NCBI GenBank assembly: GCA_021298215.1
Contig: JAJTEE010000002.1
Coordinates: 124,001 to 188,000, forward strand
Source of the DNA: Alphaproteobacteria bacterium
Lineage (GTDB): Bacteria > Pseudomonadota > Alphaproteobacteria > Paracaedibacterales > CAITNM01
Reading direction: 5' to 3'
DNA: 64,000 nt
Shown here piece after piece: positions 26,544 to 35,675 of this stretch. Every line of letters begins with the position of its first letter. The stretch's first letter is position 1. The notes beneath the pieces are model-generated. The model made no database searches. It saw only the letters and a list, made by a program, of their open reading frames with translations, and was not told the DNA's origin. Made by a program: the position numbers and the translations under genes.

Positions 26544-29333
26544 ATGACGAAGGATTATAAAGACACTGTTTTTCTACCAAACACCTCCTTTTCCATGAAA
26601 GCTAATTTGGCAATTAGAGAAAAAGATTTTTTAGCATACTGGCAAAAAATTGATCTTTATAAAACTTTACGAGAGCAGTCAAAAGGCAAAAAAAAATTTA
26701 TTTTACATTGGGGTCCACCTTATGCAAATGGTCACTTGCACTGCGGACACGCTTTTTCTTATATACTAAAGGACATAGTCAATAAAAGCTATCAAATGGC
26801 TGGGTATGATGCGCCATTTGTTCCTGGCTGGGACTGTCATGGCTTACCTATTGAGCTGAAAGTTGAAGAACAATATAAAGCTAAAGGGCAAAAAAAAGAA
26901 GATGTAAGCATTTTAGAATACATCGAGTCTTGTCGCGCTTACGCAACTAAGTGGATTAATACTCAATCTGAGGAATTTCAACGCTTTGGCATAGTCGCTG
27001 ATTGGAAAAATCCATACATTACAATGGATTTTAAGAGCGAAGCTCAAATTACAGCAGAAGTTGGAAAATTTCTAATGAATGGAGGTCTGTATCGCGGACT
27101 AAAACCTGTCATGTGGTCAGTTGTTGAAAAAACAGCTTTAGCCGAAGCAGAAGTTGAATATCACAATCATACTAGCGATGCTATTTTTGTAGCTTTTCCA
27201 ATTAAAAAAGCTTGCCACGAAATTTTACAAAATGCTTATGCTGTTATTTGGACCACAACACCTTGGACACTTCCTGGCAACAGAGCCATCGCTTATGGGA
27301 AAGAACACGCGTATTCAATTATTGAAGTGATAGAAGGCGCTGATCTAATACCCACTGGAATGAAACTATTACTTGCAAAAGATTTGGTTACTGAGGTAGT
27401 AACCACTTTAGGAATTGCAAATTATGGTATTGTTGGAAGCATAAACGGCGAACAATTAAATGGCATTATTTGTGAACACCCGTGGCGCGGTAAGGGCTAT
27501 GACTTTGATGTTCCATTGCTTCCAGGAGTGCATGTAACAACAGATGCAGGAACTGGTCTTGTACATACAGCACCAGGACACAGCATTGAAGATTTTGCCG
27601 TTGGTCAAGAATTTGGGCTAGAAGTTCCAGAAACTGTACAGCACGATGGTGTGTATTATGCACATGTTCCACTATTTGCTGGCAAACATATTTTTAAAGT
27701 TGGCCCAGACGTTTTAGAGGCTCTCAAAGAGGTAGGAGCTCTTCTTCATGCAAATAAACTTGTGCATAGTTACCCTCATTCTTGGCGATCAAAAACCCCA
27801 TTAATTTATCGCGCGACATCTCAATGGTTTATCTCGATGGATAAAAATGATCTACGTAAAAAAGCCATGAATGAAATTAACAAGGTTGAGTGGTTTCCTG
27901 CACAAGGGAAAAATCGTATTTCTGCTATGATCACCAATAGGCCTGATTGGTGTTTATCACGTCAACGCATGTGGGGGGTGCCAATTGCTGTATTTATTAA
28001 CAAAGCTACAGGCGAAGTATTACGCGATGAAACTGTTCATCAACGCGTCGTTGATGCAATTGAAAAAGAAGGTATTGCGGCTTGGCATAAATATGATAAC
28101 GCCTATTTCTTAGGCAGTTCCTATAATGCAGATAATTTTGAAAAAGTTCACGACATACTAGACGTCTGGTTTGATAGTGCGTGCACACATACTTTTGTTT
28201 TGGAAAATAATCCCAACATGCACTGGCCTGCCGACATGTATTTTGAAGGTTCTGATCAGCACCGTGGATGGTTCCAAACATCATTACTACAATCATGCGG
28301 AACACGTTCTCAAGCTCCATTTCGTCAAGTTCTAACACACGGATTTGTACTAGATGAAAGGGGCTACAAAATGTCCAAATCTCTTGGAAATGGCGTAGAG
28401 CCTCAACAAGTAATTAATTCTATGGGTGCCGACATGTTGCGATTATGGGCAGCAAGCTCTGACTATTCAGATGATGTGCGTATTGGAAAAGAAATTCTTA
28501 AACATCATGAAGATGTATACCGTCGTTTCCGCAATACATTACGGTATTTGCTTGGCGCACTTTCAGAATATTCTTATCAAGAAATACCCTATGAAGAATT
28601 ACCAGACCTTGAACAATGGGTATTACACCGCTTAAGCGAACTACAAAAAAGTCATCAAAAATTATTTAAAAATTATGATTTTGCTGCATTCTACAGTGAA
28701 CTTCATTCATTTTGCGCAACAGATTTATCTGCCTTTTATTTTGATATTCGCAAAGATAGCTTGTACTGCGATGCATTAAATGCAAAAAAACGCTTGGCAA
28801 CGTTATATGTTATGCACCACGTATTCTTACATTTATCGCACTGGCTTGCTCCAGTTTTAAGTTTTACGGCAGAAGAAGCATGGCAGGCTTACCATGGTGA
28901 TGATTCCAGCAGTATTCACTTACAGATTTTTCCAGAGGCGTCCAGACAATGGGATAATCCTTCGCTTGCAGCGAAATGGGAAGATTTGCGGAACATTCGA
29001 AAAGTTCTAACCGGTGCACTTGAATTAGAACGCGCAGCAAAAACCATAGGCTCTAGCTTGCAAGCAAATGTTATTATGTACATCAATGCTGAATGGTCTG
29101 ATCGCTTAGATGGCATTGATTGGGCAGAACTTGCTATTGCATCACAATTTCAAATAGTGCATGCACAGATACCAGCAACCGCATTTACTCTAGAAGAAGT
29201 AAGGGGAATAGGTGTTGCGGTTGAAATTGCAGAAGGACAAAAATGTTCTCGTTGCTGGAAGATACTCCCAGAAGTTGGCTCACAAAAAGAACCAGACTTA
29301 TGCGTACGTTGTGATAAGGTTACCACATGCTAA
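26544..29333 (+). CDS. ileS: Isoleucine--tRNA ligase
   Basis: Class I synthetase of 929 aa. The HIGH motif is HLHCGH at residues 64-69 and KMSKS is at 609-613. The CP1 editing domain is present (TTPWTLPGNRAIAYG, and the GTGLVHTAPGHSIED region with its editing Asp). The C-terminus carries the zinc knuckle CSRCW and CVRC. This is the bacterial (mupirocin-sensitive-type) form. It overlaps lspA by 7 bp; ileS-lspA is a conserved order. Confidence 0.98.
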   Translation: MTKDYKDTVFLPNTSFSMKANLAIREKDFLAYWQKIDLYKTLREQSKGKKKFILHWGPPYANGHLHCGHAFSYILKDIVNKSYQMAGYDAPFVPGWDCHGLPIELKVEEQYKAKGQKKEDVSILEYIESCRAYATKWINTQSEEFQRFGIVADWKNPYITMDFKSEAQITAEVGKFLMNGGLYRGLKPVMWSVVEKTALAEAEVEYHNHTSDAIFVAFPIKKACHEILQNAYAVIWTTTPWTLPGNRAIAYGKEHAYSIIEVIEGADLIPTGMKLLLAKDLVTEVVTTLGIANYGIVGSINGEQLNGIICEHPWRGKGYDFDVPLLPGVHVTTDAGTGLVHTAPGHSIEDFAVGQEFGLEVPETVQHDGVYYAHVPLFAGKHIFKVGPDVLEALKEVGALLHANKLVHSYPHSWRSKTPLIYRATSQWFISMDKNDLRKKAMNEINKVEWFPAQGKNRISAMITNRPDWCLSRQRMWGVPIAVFINKATGEVLRDETVHQRVVDAIEKEGIAAWHKYDNAYFLGSSYNADNFEKVHDILDVWFDSACTHTFVLENNPNMHWPADMYFEGSDQHRGWFQTSLLQSCGTRSQAPFRQVLTHGFVLDERGYKMSKSLGNGVEPQQVINSMGADMLRLWAASSDYSDDVRIGKEILKHHEDVYRRFRNTLRYLLGALSEYSYQEIPYEELPDLEQWVLHRLSELQKSHQKLFKNYDFAAFYSELHSFCATDLSAFYFDIRKDSLYCDALNAKKRLATLYVMHHVFLHLSHWLAPVLSFTAEEAWQAYHGDDSSSIHLQIFPEASRQWDNPSLAAKWEDLRNIRKVLTGALELERAAKTIGSSLQANVIMYINAEWSDRLDGIDWAELAIASQFQIVHAQIPATAFTLEEVRGIGVAVEIAEGQKCSRCWKILPEVGSQKEPDLCVRCDKVTTC

Positions 29334-29809
29334 CTTCAAATACTCTTTCAAAAGCAGGAAGCATTATTATTGGTGCTATTGTTCTTTTGTGCGATCAATT
29401 TTCAAAACTGTGGGCACTAAAAAATATTAGCAGCCATGATGTTTTGTCAATTTCCCCTCACTTAAATCTTATTTTGACATTTAATCCTGGAGTTACTTTT
29501 GGCCTTTTACACGCACACTCAACTCTGCATTATATTATGTTAGTGCTAGGCGCATGTGTTCTTTTATGCATCGTTTGCAGTTGGTGGTGGAAAGCTGAAA
29601 ATATTTTACAGCGCTATTCTACGAGCATTATTATTTTTGGCGCTATAGGAAATTTAGCTGATCGTATACGTTTTCGTGCTGTTGTTGATTTTATTGATTT
29701 TTATATTGCTGATTGGCATTGGTATACGTTCAATTTAGCTGATTCAGCAATCGTTTTGGGTGTAAGTCTTTTATTTTTAGACACCTTCCTCAATAATAAA
29801 ACACATTAG
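29327..29809 (+). CDS. lspA: Lipoprotein signal peptidase (SPase II)
   Basis: Cleaves prolipoproteins before the lipid-modified Cys. 160 aa with four membrane segments. Catalytic aspartates are Asp112 in GNLADRI and Asp139 in FNLADS; the N-terminal KLWAL and NPGVTFGLL motifs are present. It overlaps ileS upstream and the convergent rsmE by 4 bp. Predicted lipoprotein substrates in this window include the CtpA-like protein. Confidence 0.96.
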   Translation: MLTSNTLSKAGSIIIGAIVLLCDQFSKLWALKNISSHDVLSISPHLNLILTFNPGVTFGLLHAHSTLHYIMLVLGACVLLCIVCSWWWKAENILQRYSTSIIIFGAIGNLADRIRFRAVVDFIDFYIADWHWYTFNLADSAIVLGVSLLFLDTFLNNKTH

Positions 29810-30474
29810 GCCGACCAAATTCTAGAACTCAAACAAGCCAAAGCAGCAGTTTCTGCACGTAAGACATTTGAACCTAATGATATTAAATTAGCGTATTTTT
29901 TTAATATTGATCGCTCTTGTGGCGACCAACCTCCCTCTGGACCAACAATAAATCCAGCTGGATATTTGATTTTCTCAATAGCTATACTCTCTCTTTCTAG
30001 AGCAACATACCAATTCACTTCTTTGGGCAATCCTTGCAAAAAATTTTGCAATTTTATTGGAGCATGTACTGCTGGGACATCAAATCGCTCACATTGTTGA
30101 GCTGCTTCTATAACATTTTTCTCTAGCCGATGAATATTTAATCGATGTGTATTCGTGCGATCACAAACAATAGGCTGCAAATCAGTAACACCCAGCTCTG
30201 TTGCTTTTTCAATGAGAAAATTCATCGGATCATGCTTAAGAGGTGAAAAAGCTAGCCAACATACTTCTGTTTCAAGAGGTTTCCGTACTCGTGCAACACA
30301 TTGATATTGGGCATTTTGGAAAATGATTTTCCACTCACCATCTTTCTCATTAAATCCCAAAAAACAATCATCTTGCTTAAAGCGTAAAACTCTCTCCAAA
30401 TAATGTCGTTTATCTTTGTCCAACTCAACAATTTGTGCTTCTTTAAGATTCTGAGTAAGATATATCCTTGTCAT
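29806..30474 (-). CDS. rsmE: 16S rRNA m3U1498 methyltransferase RsmE
   Basis: SPOUT-class methyltransferase of 222 aa. The knotted SAM-binding region shows FIVGPEGGWSPQE and LGSNVLRAETAALACLS; the N-terminal PUA-like domain includes HYLERVLRFK. It begins at 30474 and its start codon shares two base pairs with the start codon of the divergent ubiA, so neither gene has room for its own leader in between. Confidence 0.95.
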   Translation of the reverse strand: MTRIYLTQNLKEAQIVELDKDKRHYLERVLRFKQDDCFLGFNEKDGEWKIIFQNAQYQCVARVRKPLETEVCWLAFSPLKHDPMNFLIEKATELGVTDLQPIVCDRTNTHRLNIHRLEKNVIEAAQQCERFDVPAVHAPIKLQNFLQGLPKEVNWYVALERESIAIEKIKYPAGFIVGPEGGWSPQERSILKKYANLISLGSNVLRAETAALACLSSRIWSA

Positions 30475-31321
30475 GCTTTTAAATTTTTCTAAATCTATTC
30501 AGTTTCTACCATATATCCATCTTGCACGTCTTCATAGGCCCATTGGAATTTGGTTGCTACTCTGGCCATGCTTTATAGGTCTTGCAATTTGTCGAGGATC
30601 TTTCTTTGATTATCTTTTATTTTTTCTTGGAGCCATCATTACTCGAAGCGCTGGCTGCGTTATCAACGATATCATTGATGTAGATTTTGATAAAAAAGTT
30701 ATTAGAACCAAATCTCGACCGCTTGCTTCTAATCAAATTACAAAGAAACAAGCTTATATCGAAGCTTTTTTATTGCTGACATTAAGTGGCTGTCTGTGGA
30801 TATTCCTAAACAAATCTGCCAAATTTCTAAGTCTTATTGCCTTATGTATGCTTGCCATCTATCCATTCATGAAGCGTTTCACATATTTGCCGCAAGTATT
30901 TTTAGGATTCACTTTCAATATAGGCTTACCCATTGCCATTATGCATACTTCAAATCTTACTTTTTCTTGGCGCCTTATAAATTTGTTTTTCAGCTTAATT
31001 TTATGGACGATTTTTTATGATTCCATTTATGCTTTTGCCGATCTAAAAGATGATTTCAAAATTGGCATCAAATCAACCGCAATAATTATGCGTAAATCAC
31101 CAAAGCTGTGGCTAAGTCTAATAAATATACTGCTCCATATGCTTTTATTTACATCTAATGGTTTTTTCGCTGCCTTTGTTGGTGCATGTTTTTTGCAGAC
31201 ACTTTTAATTCAGTGGAACCCACATGATCTAGATAACTGCATCAAAACATTTACCTATTGTCATTTTTGGGGACTAATGGAATGGCTTTGGCTGGAGTTT
31301 GTAAGGATCATCACCCCATAA
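30473..31321 (+). CDS. ubiA: 4-hydroxybenzoate polyprenyltransferase
   Basis: Integral membrane prenyltransferase of ubiquinone synthesis. 282 aa, about eight membrane segments. Both Asp-rich diphosphate-binding motifs are present: NDIIDVDFD (65-73) and YAFADLKDD near 186-194, with RLHRPIGIWLLLWPC at the N-terminus. The start overlaps that of rsmE on the other strand, and the 3' end overlaps the convergent L,D-transpeptidase gene by 48 bp. Confidence 0.95.
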   Translation: MLLNFSKSIQFLPYIHLARLHRPIGIWLLLWPCFIGLAICRGSFFDYLLFFLGAIITRSAGCVINDIIDVDFDKKVIRTKSRPLASNQITKKQAYIEAFLLLTLSGCLWIFLNKSAKFLSLIALCMLAIYPFMKRFTYLPQVFLGFTFNIGLPIAIMHTSNLTFSWRLINLFFSLILWTIFYDSIYAFADLKDDFKIGIKSTAIIMRKSPKLWLSLINILLHMLLFTSNGFFAAFVGACFLQTLLIQWNPHDLDNCIKTFTYCHFWGLMEWLWLEFVRIITP

Positions 31322-32449
31322 CACTTTTCCATCCCCAAATTCTTCATCAATCCAAACCGGGATATACGTGATATAAACAATAAGAGGAGCTTTTAATTTT
31401 TTTGTTTTTGTATCACCGATATCAAGTTCAGACTTAACTTCATCTTTATCCATGCCTAAAAGCCAAGAGGCTAATTTTCCAGGTTGCTCAATTCTTATAC
31501 ATCCTGAAGATAAAGCACGCATATGTTTTTTAAACGACTCTTGGTGAGACGTATCATGCATATAAATTTCTTGGTTATCTCTTAGGTTAAATTTTATCAA
31601 ACCTAACTCATTCTCTTTTCCTGGGTTTTGCTTGAAGACATAAGGAAAATCATTCACATCAACATCTGTCCAATCTACTTCTGTAGGATTTACCTCATGA
31701 CCATTTCGATCAAAAACTTTCATATCATTCTTCCTAAAGAATTCTGAATCTTCTTGAATTTTTGGAAGTTCATCCTCAAAAAGAACAGTATGCGGCACTA
31801 TCCAAACAGGATTGAACTCAACATCATCAATATAGCTTGTTATCAAAGATGTTGGGTGAGCAGAACTACCAACTATAGCCTTCATACTCATAACTAGTTT
31901 TTGTTTATCATAGGCATACAATGAATATGTTGGAATGTTAACAATGACTGCTGAATCAGAGAGCAGCAACCTCTTTATTTTTTCGATACTATCTTTTACC
32001 ATTTGCAAACGTTTTGCAAAGGGCCAATTAATTTTTTCCTTCATTTCATCACTAATTACACCATCTGTTTCTAAACAATGACCAGCTTGGAATGCCTTAA
32101 CAGCTTTTTCCAGCTCCATATCAAAAAAAGGAGAGTCTGTAACTTTTTCCAAATATCCCAACGCTTGTAAAATCTGGCGAAGGATTAAAATACTATCGTC
32201 CTTATCTCCAGATCGCAAAGCTTTTGTCGGCGAAAATTCAGGAAACGTTACGTCTGCTTTTTCCTTCAAAATGCTTTCTAAGCGTTGCAAAAGAATTAAA
32301 ATTTTCATATTGCCAGGCGCTATCTCTGCAGTACTTTTATTAGCACTAGCTATAGGCTGATCTTTGGTATCGCCTAGATTTTCCTTATTTAAGGAAGCAT
32401 CTCCAGCCCACAAAAATGAGATCAAAAAAAGTGTGAAAAAATATTTCAT
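31274..32449 (-). CDS. L,D-transpeptidase (YkuD domain) with peptidoglycan-binding domain
   Basis: A 391-aa periplasmic enzyme that forms 3-3 cross-links or attaches proteins to peptidoglycan. Signal peptide (KYFFTLFLISFLWAGDA), then a PG-binding domain (residues about 85-135, ILRQILQALGYL and AVKAFQAGHCLETDGVI), then the YkuD domain with EFNPVWIVP, the HDTS histidine, and the catalytic Cys317 in SSGCIRIEQ. The architecture resembles E. coli YcbB/LdtD but is shorter. It overlaps ubiA tail to tail. Confidence 0.92.
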   Translation of the reverse strand: MKYFFTLFLISFLWAGDASLNKENLGDTKDQPIASANKSTAEIAPGNMKILILLQRLESILKEKADVTFPEFSPTKALRSGDKDDSILILRQILQALGYLEKVTDSPFFDMELEKAVKAFQAGHCLETDGVISDEMKEKINWPFAKRLQMVKDSIEKIKRLLLSDSAVIVNIPTYSLYAYDKQKLVMSMKAIVGSSAHPTSLITSYIDDVEFNPVWIVPHTVLFEDELPKIQEDSEFFRKNDMKVFDRNGHEVNPTEVDWTDVDVNDFPYVFKQNPGKENELGLIKFNLRDNQEIYMHDTSHQESFKKHMRALSSGCIRIEQPGKLASWLLGMDKDEVKSELDIGDTKTKKLKAPLIVYITYIPVWIDEEFGDGKVLWGDDPYKLQPKPFH

Positions 32450-32574
32450 AAGGTTTATATTTGTATTCTTCTTATTTTATTAAACTGTACAAAATGTTAA
32501 GCAAAAGTAAATAAGGAAAATCTTCTAGTATTCTTTTTTGGAGTCTTTACAACATTTATATGACGACTAACTGT

Positions 32575-33471
32575 TTAAGCCTGCCACTCAAAGCAGCCAA
32601 AAAGGGCTAACACCTGAAAACCCAGGCGCTCGTAAATTCGATACGCTGAATCGCTAGAAGCTAACAAAGAAATATGTTTCGCGCCGCTTTTGTATGCATC
32701 ATACATTAAATATTTCATCATTTGAGTTCCATAGCCGCGCCCACGCTTATTCTCTTGTGTAATCAAATTAAAAATTCCGGCAACATTATCTTCTACATAC
32801 AAGCTCGAAATAACAACGGGCGTATCGTCTTCATAACCAACAAATGATTCCTCAGACCCCTTTAACATTCTTTCATCCTGTAACCTGCTATAAAAAGTGC
32901 GCGCAGCTACATCGTAAGGTTCAATAACTTGGATGAAATGTTCTAATTGATTAAGAGTTGCAACTCGCTTAATTACCATATTATTCGAACTCACTGATAA
33001 TTTATCAAATTTCGCAAGGTCATACACCATCGCATATTCAGTGCTTGGCTTTTCGAAACCATTCTCACATAAAATATCTCCAAGCCATTTTGGATCACAT
33101 GACGGTCCAACCCACCATGCAAATGGTTGGCCATTAAAATGTGTGATAACCTCTTTAATTTTTTGCGCAACAAAATCTTCACCATAATGAGAACGCGCTA
33201 AGAGTGCTTCCGCATACGCATCTGGAAACACTTGATTCCATGGCAACTTTGCCTCTTCTTCTCGAAAAGCATTTTCCACGAGGTTCGCATTTTGCTGGTG
33301 CTTTGCCCACTCTTCTAAATGCGTATTACACACAATATTAAACATTGATGAATGAAGGCCACTATTAACAATAGTAAATCCAGCTTTTTCTACCACTTCA
33401 AATCCAAGCACTTTTGGAAAACATTTGAAATGACCAACAATATTTTTTTCTATTTCTTCAATAATATTCAT
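32575..33471 (-). CDS. GNAT-family N-acetyltransferase, two-part
   Basis: 298 aa. The C-terminal half is a GNAT domain with acetyl-CoA loop ENKRGRGYGTQMM and the following YRIYERLGF motif. The N-terminal half (WAKHQQNANLVENAFREEE, FAWWVGPSCDPKW) looks like a second, diverged GNAT-like lobe. Substrate unknown. It stands alone between divergent gaps, and the 160 bp to the HIT gene probably holds promoters for both. Confidence 0.82.
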   Translation of the reverse strand: MNIIEEIEKNIVGHFKCFPKVLGFEVVEKAGFTIVNSGLHSSMFNIVCNTHLEEWAKHQQNANLVENAFREEEAKLPWNQVFPDAYAEALLARSHYGEDFVAQKIKEVITHFNGQPFAWWVGPSCDPKWLGDILCENGFEKPSTEYAMVYDLAKFDKLSVSSNNMVIKRVATLNQLEHFIQVIEPYDVAARTFYSRLQDERMLKGSEESFVGYEDDTPVVISSLYVEDNVAGIFNLITQENKRGRGYGTQMMKYLMYDAYKSGAKHISLLASSDSAYRIYERLGFQVLALFGCFEWQA

Positions 33472-33631
33472 TCTTTTAAATCTAATATATATTTAAAGCA
33501 AATCATTATGATTAATATTTTCCACCTAAATCAATAGCTCTCAAAATAAAAACTTATTTTAAATTCAATACCAACATATTGTTTCTATTTCCAGAGAATG
33601 CTAGCTTAACTCAGGTAGATTAGGTGGTCTT

Positions 33632-33991
33632 ATGTACGATATAAATAATATCTTTGCAAAAATTCTTCGCGCAGAAATCCCCTGCAACAAGATTGAAGAA
33701 GATCTATATTTTTTGAGCTTTCATGATATTAACCCTAAGGCTTCCATTCATGCGCTAGTTATACCAAAGGGATCTTATGAAAACGCTCATGATTTTGCAG
33801 ATAAGGCAACAATTCAAGAAATAGCTGGCTTTTGGAATGGCGTAAACATGACGTTAGCAAAACTTAATTTGATACAAAATGGTTACAGACTTATTACAAA
33901 CTCAGGACTACATGGCCATCAGGAAGTTCCACATTTTCATGTGCACATACTAGGCGGACAAGATCTAGGTTCTAAAATGGTGATGACGTGA
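33632..33991 (+). CDS. hinT: HIT-family nucleotide-binding protein
   Basis: A 119-aa member of the histidine-triad family, probably a nucleoside phosphoramidase of HinT type. The triad HFHVHIL is at residues 101-107, and the N-terminal FAKILRAEIPCNKI is typical. AGGTGG lies 6 bases before the start. It is the first gene of a packed operon; its stop overlaps the GTG start of the AtpC-like gene (GTGA). Confidence 0.93.
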   Translation: MYDINNIFAKILRAEIPCNKIEEDLYFLSFHDINPKASIHALVIPKGSYENAHDFADKATIQEIAGFWNGVNMTLAKLNLIQNGYRLITNSGLHGHQEVPHFHVHILGGQDLGSKMVMT

Positions 33992-34224
33992 ATGTAACGA
34001 TCCGTACTATTGATACCGTAATTTTCTCAGATTTTGCACAAGAAATAAATTTACCAGGACTACATGGGAATGTTGGCATACGCCCCCATCATGCATCTAT
34101 GTCAGTAATTCTCACTGAAGGAAAAATTCATATATCAATAAATCAACATGAAAAAAGAGACATTGATGTTAAAAATGGGATAGCCCAAATTGGCAACAAT
34201 TCCATTGATGTGTTGCTATTGTAG
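33988..34224 (+). CDS. atpC: ATP synthase epsilon subunit, beta-domain only
   Basis: 78 aa matching only the N-terminal beta-sandwich of F1 epsilon: IDTVIFSDFAQEINLPGLHGNVGIRPHHASM corresponds in pattern to the family's VPGTEGEFGVLPGHA region. The C-terminal helical hairpin that inhibits ATP hydrolysis is absent, and the stop lies 8 bases before holC, so no room remains for it. Start is GTG overlapping the HIT stop. No other atp genes are nearby. A stand-alone jellyroll protein is possible, but epsilon is the best fit. Confidence 0.75.
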   Translation: MNVTIRTIDTVIFSDFAQEINLPGLHGNVGIRPHHASMSVILTEGKIHISINQHEKRDIDVKNGIAQIGNNSIDVLLL

Positions 34225-34232
34225 GATTTTCT

Positions 34233-34682
34233 ATGCAAGTTACTTTTTATGGACTTATAGCAACATCTTTAGAAAAAACACTGCCAAAAATTCTTGAAAA
34301 AGTTTACGAGAGCAACATGAAAGCTGTTGTGCGCATAGAAAGCGAAGAACGATTAAAATCAATTGATTCATGCATGTGGACTTACACAACCATGGGCTTT
34401 TTGCCGCACGGATCAAATACTGACCCAAAAGAATTTCATCAGCATCAGCCCATTTGGCTTACGACAAATAATGATAACCCAATTAATGCAACAGTATTAG
34501 TGATCACCACGCAAGAATATGCTACAGATAGCAACTATGAGCGAATTCTCGATATCTATGATGGAAATGATTCGACAAGTGTAGCAAAAGCAAAAGAGAG
34601 AATAGAAAAATATCAACATGCTGGCAATACAATTACTGCGTGGAAACAAAACTTAAAAGGCGCCTGGGAAAAAGGAATGTAA
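34233..34682 (+). CDS. holC: DNA polymerase III subunit chi
   Basis: 149 aa. Chi links the clamp loader (through psi) to SSB. Family pattern: VTFYGLIATSLEKTLPKILEKVY, then RIESEERLKSIDSCMWTY, then FLPHG and QPIWLTT, as in other HolC proteins. It lies between the short atpC and pheS with single-digit spacing, so it is part of the HIT-atpC-holC-pheST operon. Confidence 0.9.
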   Translation: MQVTFYGLIATSLEKTLPKILEKVYESNMKAVVRIESEERLKSIDSCMWTYTTMGFLPHGSNTDPKEFHQHQPIWLTTNNDNPINATVLVITTQEYATDSNYERILDIYDGNDSTSVAKAKERIEKYQHAGNTITAWKQNLKGAWEKGM

Positions 34683-34686
34683 ATCT

Positions 34687-35673
34687 ATGCAAGAACAATG
34701 GTTACAGCAAATTCAAACAGCTTCTAACTTAGCTGAACTTGATGATTTGCGTGTGCATCTTTTAGGAAAGAATGGCGTTATTACACAACAACTCAAAACC
34801 CTAGGCACTCTATCACCTGAAGAACGAAAAACTAAAGGCGCTGAAATTAATGCTTTGAAAGATGAGATTGTATTAGCTATTGATAAACAAAAAGAAACGC
34901 TTGAAAATCAAGCTCTTGAACAGCGTTTAAGTAGTGAAAAAATCGATATCTCTTTATCGGCAAGGCCTGAACCTGTTGGAAAAATTCATCTTATTTCAAA
35001 GGTTATTCAAGATATTACACAATACTTTTCTCAATTAGGTTTTCAAATTTTTGATGGGCCACATATTGAAACACAAGAATTAAATTTTGATGCACTGAAT
35101 ATCCCAGCACATCATCCCGCACGCCAAAGTCATGATACATTTTATGTAAAAGAATCTGATGATATTTTACGTACACAAACCTCTCCAGTGCAAATACGTA
35201 CACTTCGCGAGCATAAGCCCCCGATTCGCTTTCTCGCCCCAGGACGGGTTTTTCGAAGTGATGATCTAGATGCAACACATACTCCGATGTTTCACCAAAT
35301 TGAAGGGGTTGTTATTGAGGAAGGTATTCATTTTGGACATCTCAAAGGCACACTTATTGATTTTTGTAGGTGGTTTTTTGAAAAGCCAGATATGAATTTA
35401 CGCTTTCGTCCCAGTTTTTTTCCTTTCACAGAACCATCTGCTGAAGTTGATATTTCATGGAAAAATGATAAATGGCTAGAAGTTTTAGGATGCGGCATGA
35501 TTCACCCCACTGTTTTACGTAACTGCGGCATTGATCCAGATCAATTCCAAGGTTTTGCCTTTGGTATGGGCGTAGACCGATTCACCATGCTGAAGTATGG
35601 AATCGATGACATCCGATCTTTTTACAACGGCGACACACGTTGGCTTGATCTTTATGGATTTGGAGCACTTTAG
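34687..35673 (+). CDS. pheS: Phenylalanine--tRNA ligase alpha subunit
   Basis: Class II synthetase catalytic subunit of the alpha2beta2 enzyme. 328 aa with an N-terminal coiled-coil arm, motif 2 (FLAPGRVFRSDDLDATHTPMFHQIEG in part) and motif 3 (GFAFGMGVDRFTMLKYGI). Full length. Two bases separate it from pheT. Confidence 0.98.
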   Translation: MQEQWLQQIQTASNLAELDDLRVHLLGKNGVITQQLKTLGTLSPEERKTKGAEINALKDEIVLAIDKQKETLENQALEQRLSSEKIDISLSARPEPVGKIHLISKVIQDITQYFSQLGFQIFDGPHIETQELNFDALNIPAHHPARQSHDTFYVKESDDILRTQTSPVQIRTLREHKPPIRFLAPGRVFRSDDLDATHTPMFHQIEGVVIEEGIHFGHLKGTLIDFCRWFFEKPDMNLRFRPSFFPFTEPSAEVDISWKNDKWLEVLGCGMIHPTVLRNCGIDPDQFQGFAFGMGVDRFTMLKYGIDDIRSFYNGDTRWLDLYGFGAL

Positions 35674-35675
35674 AA

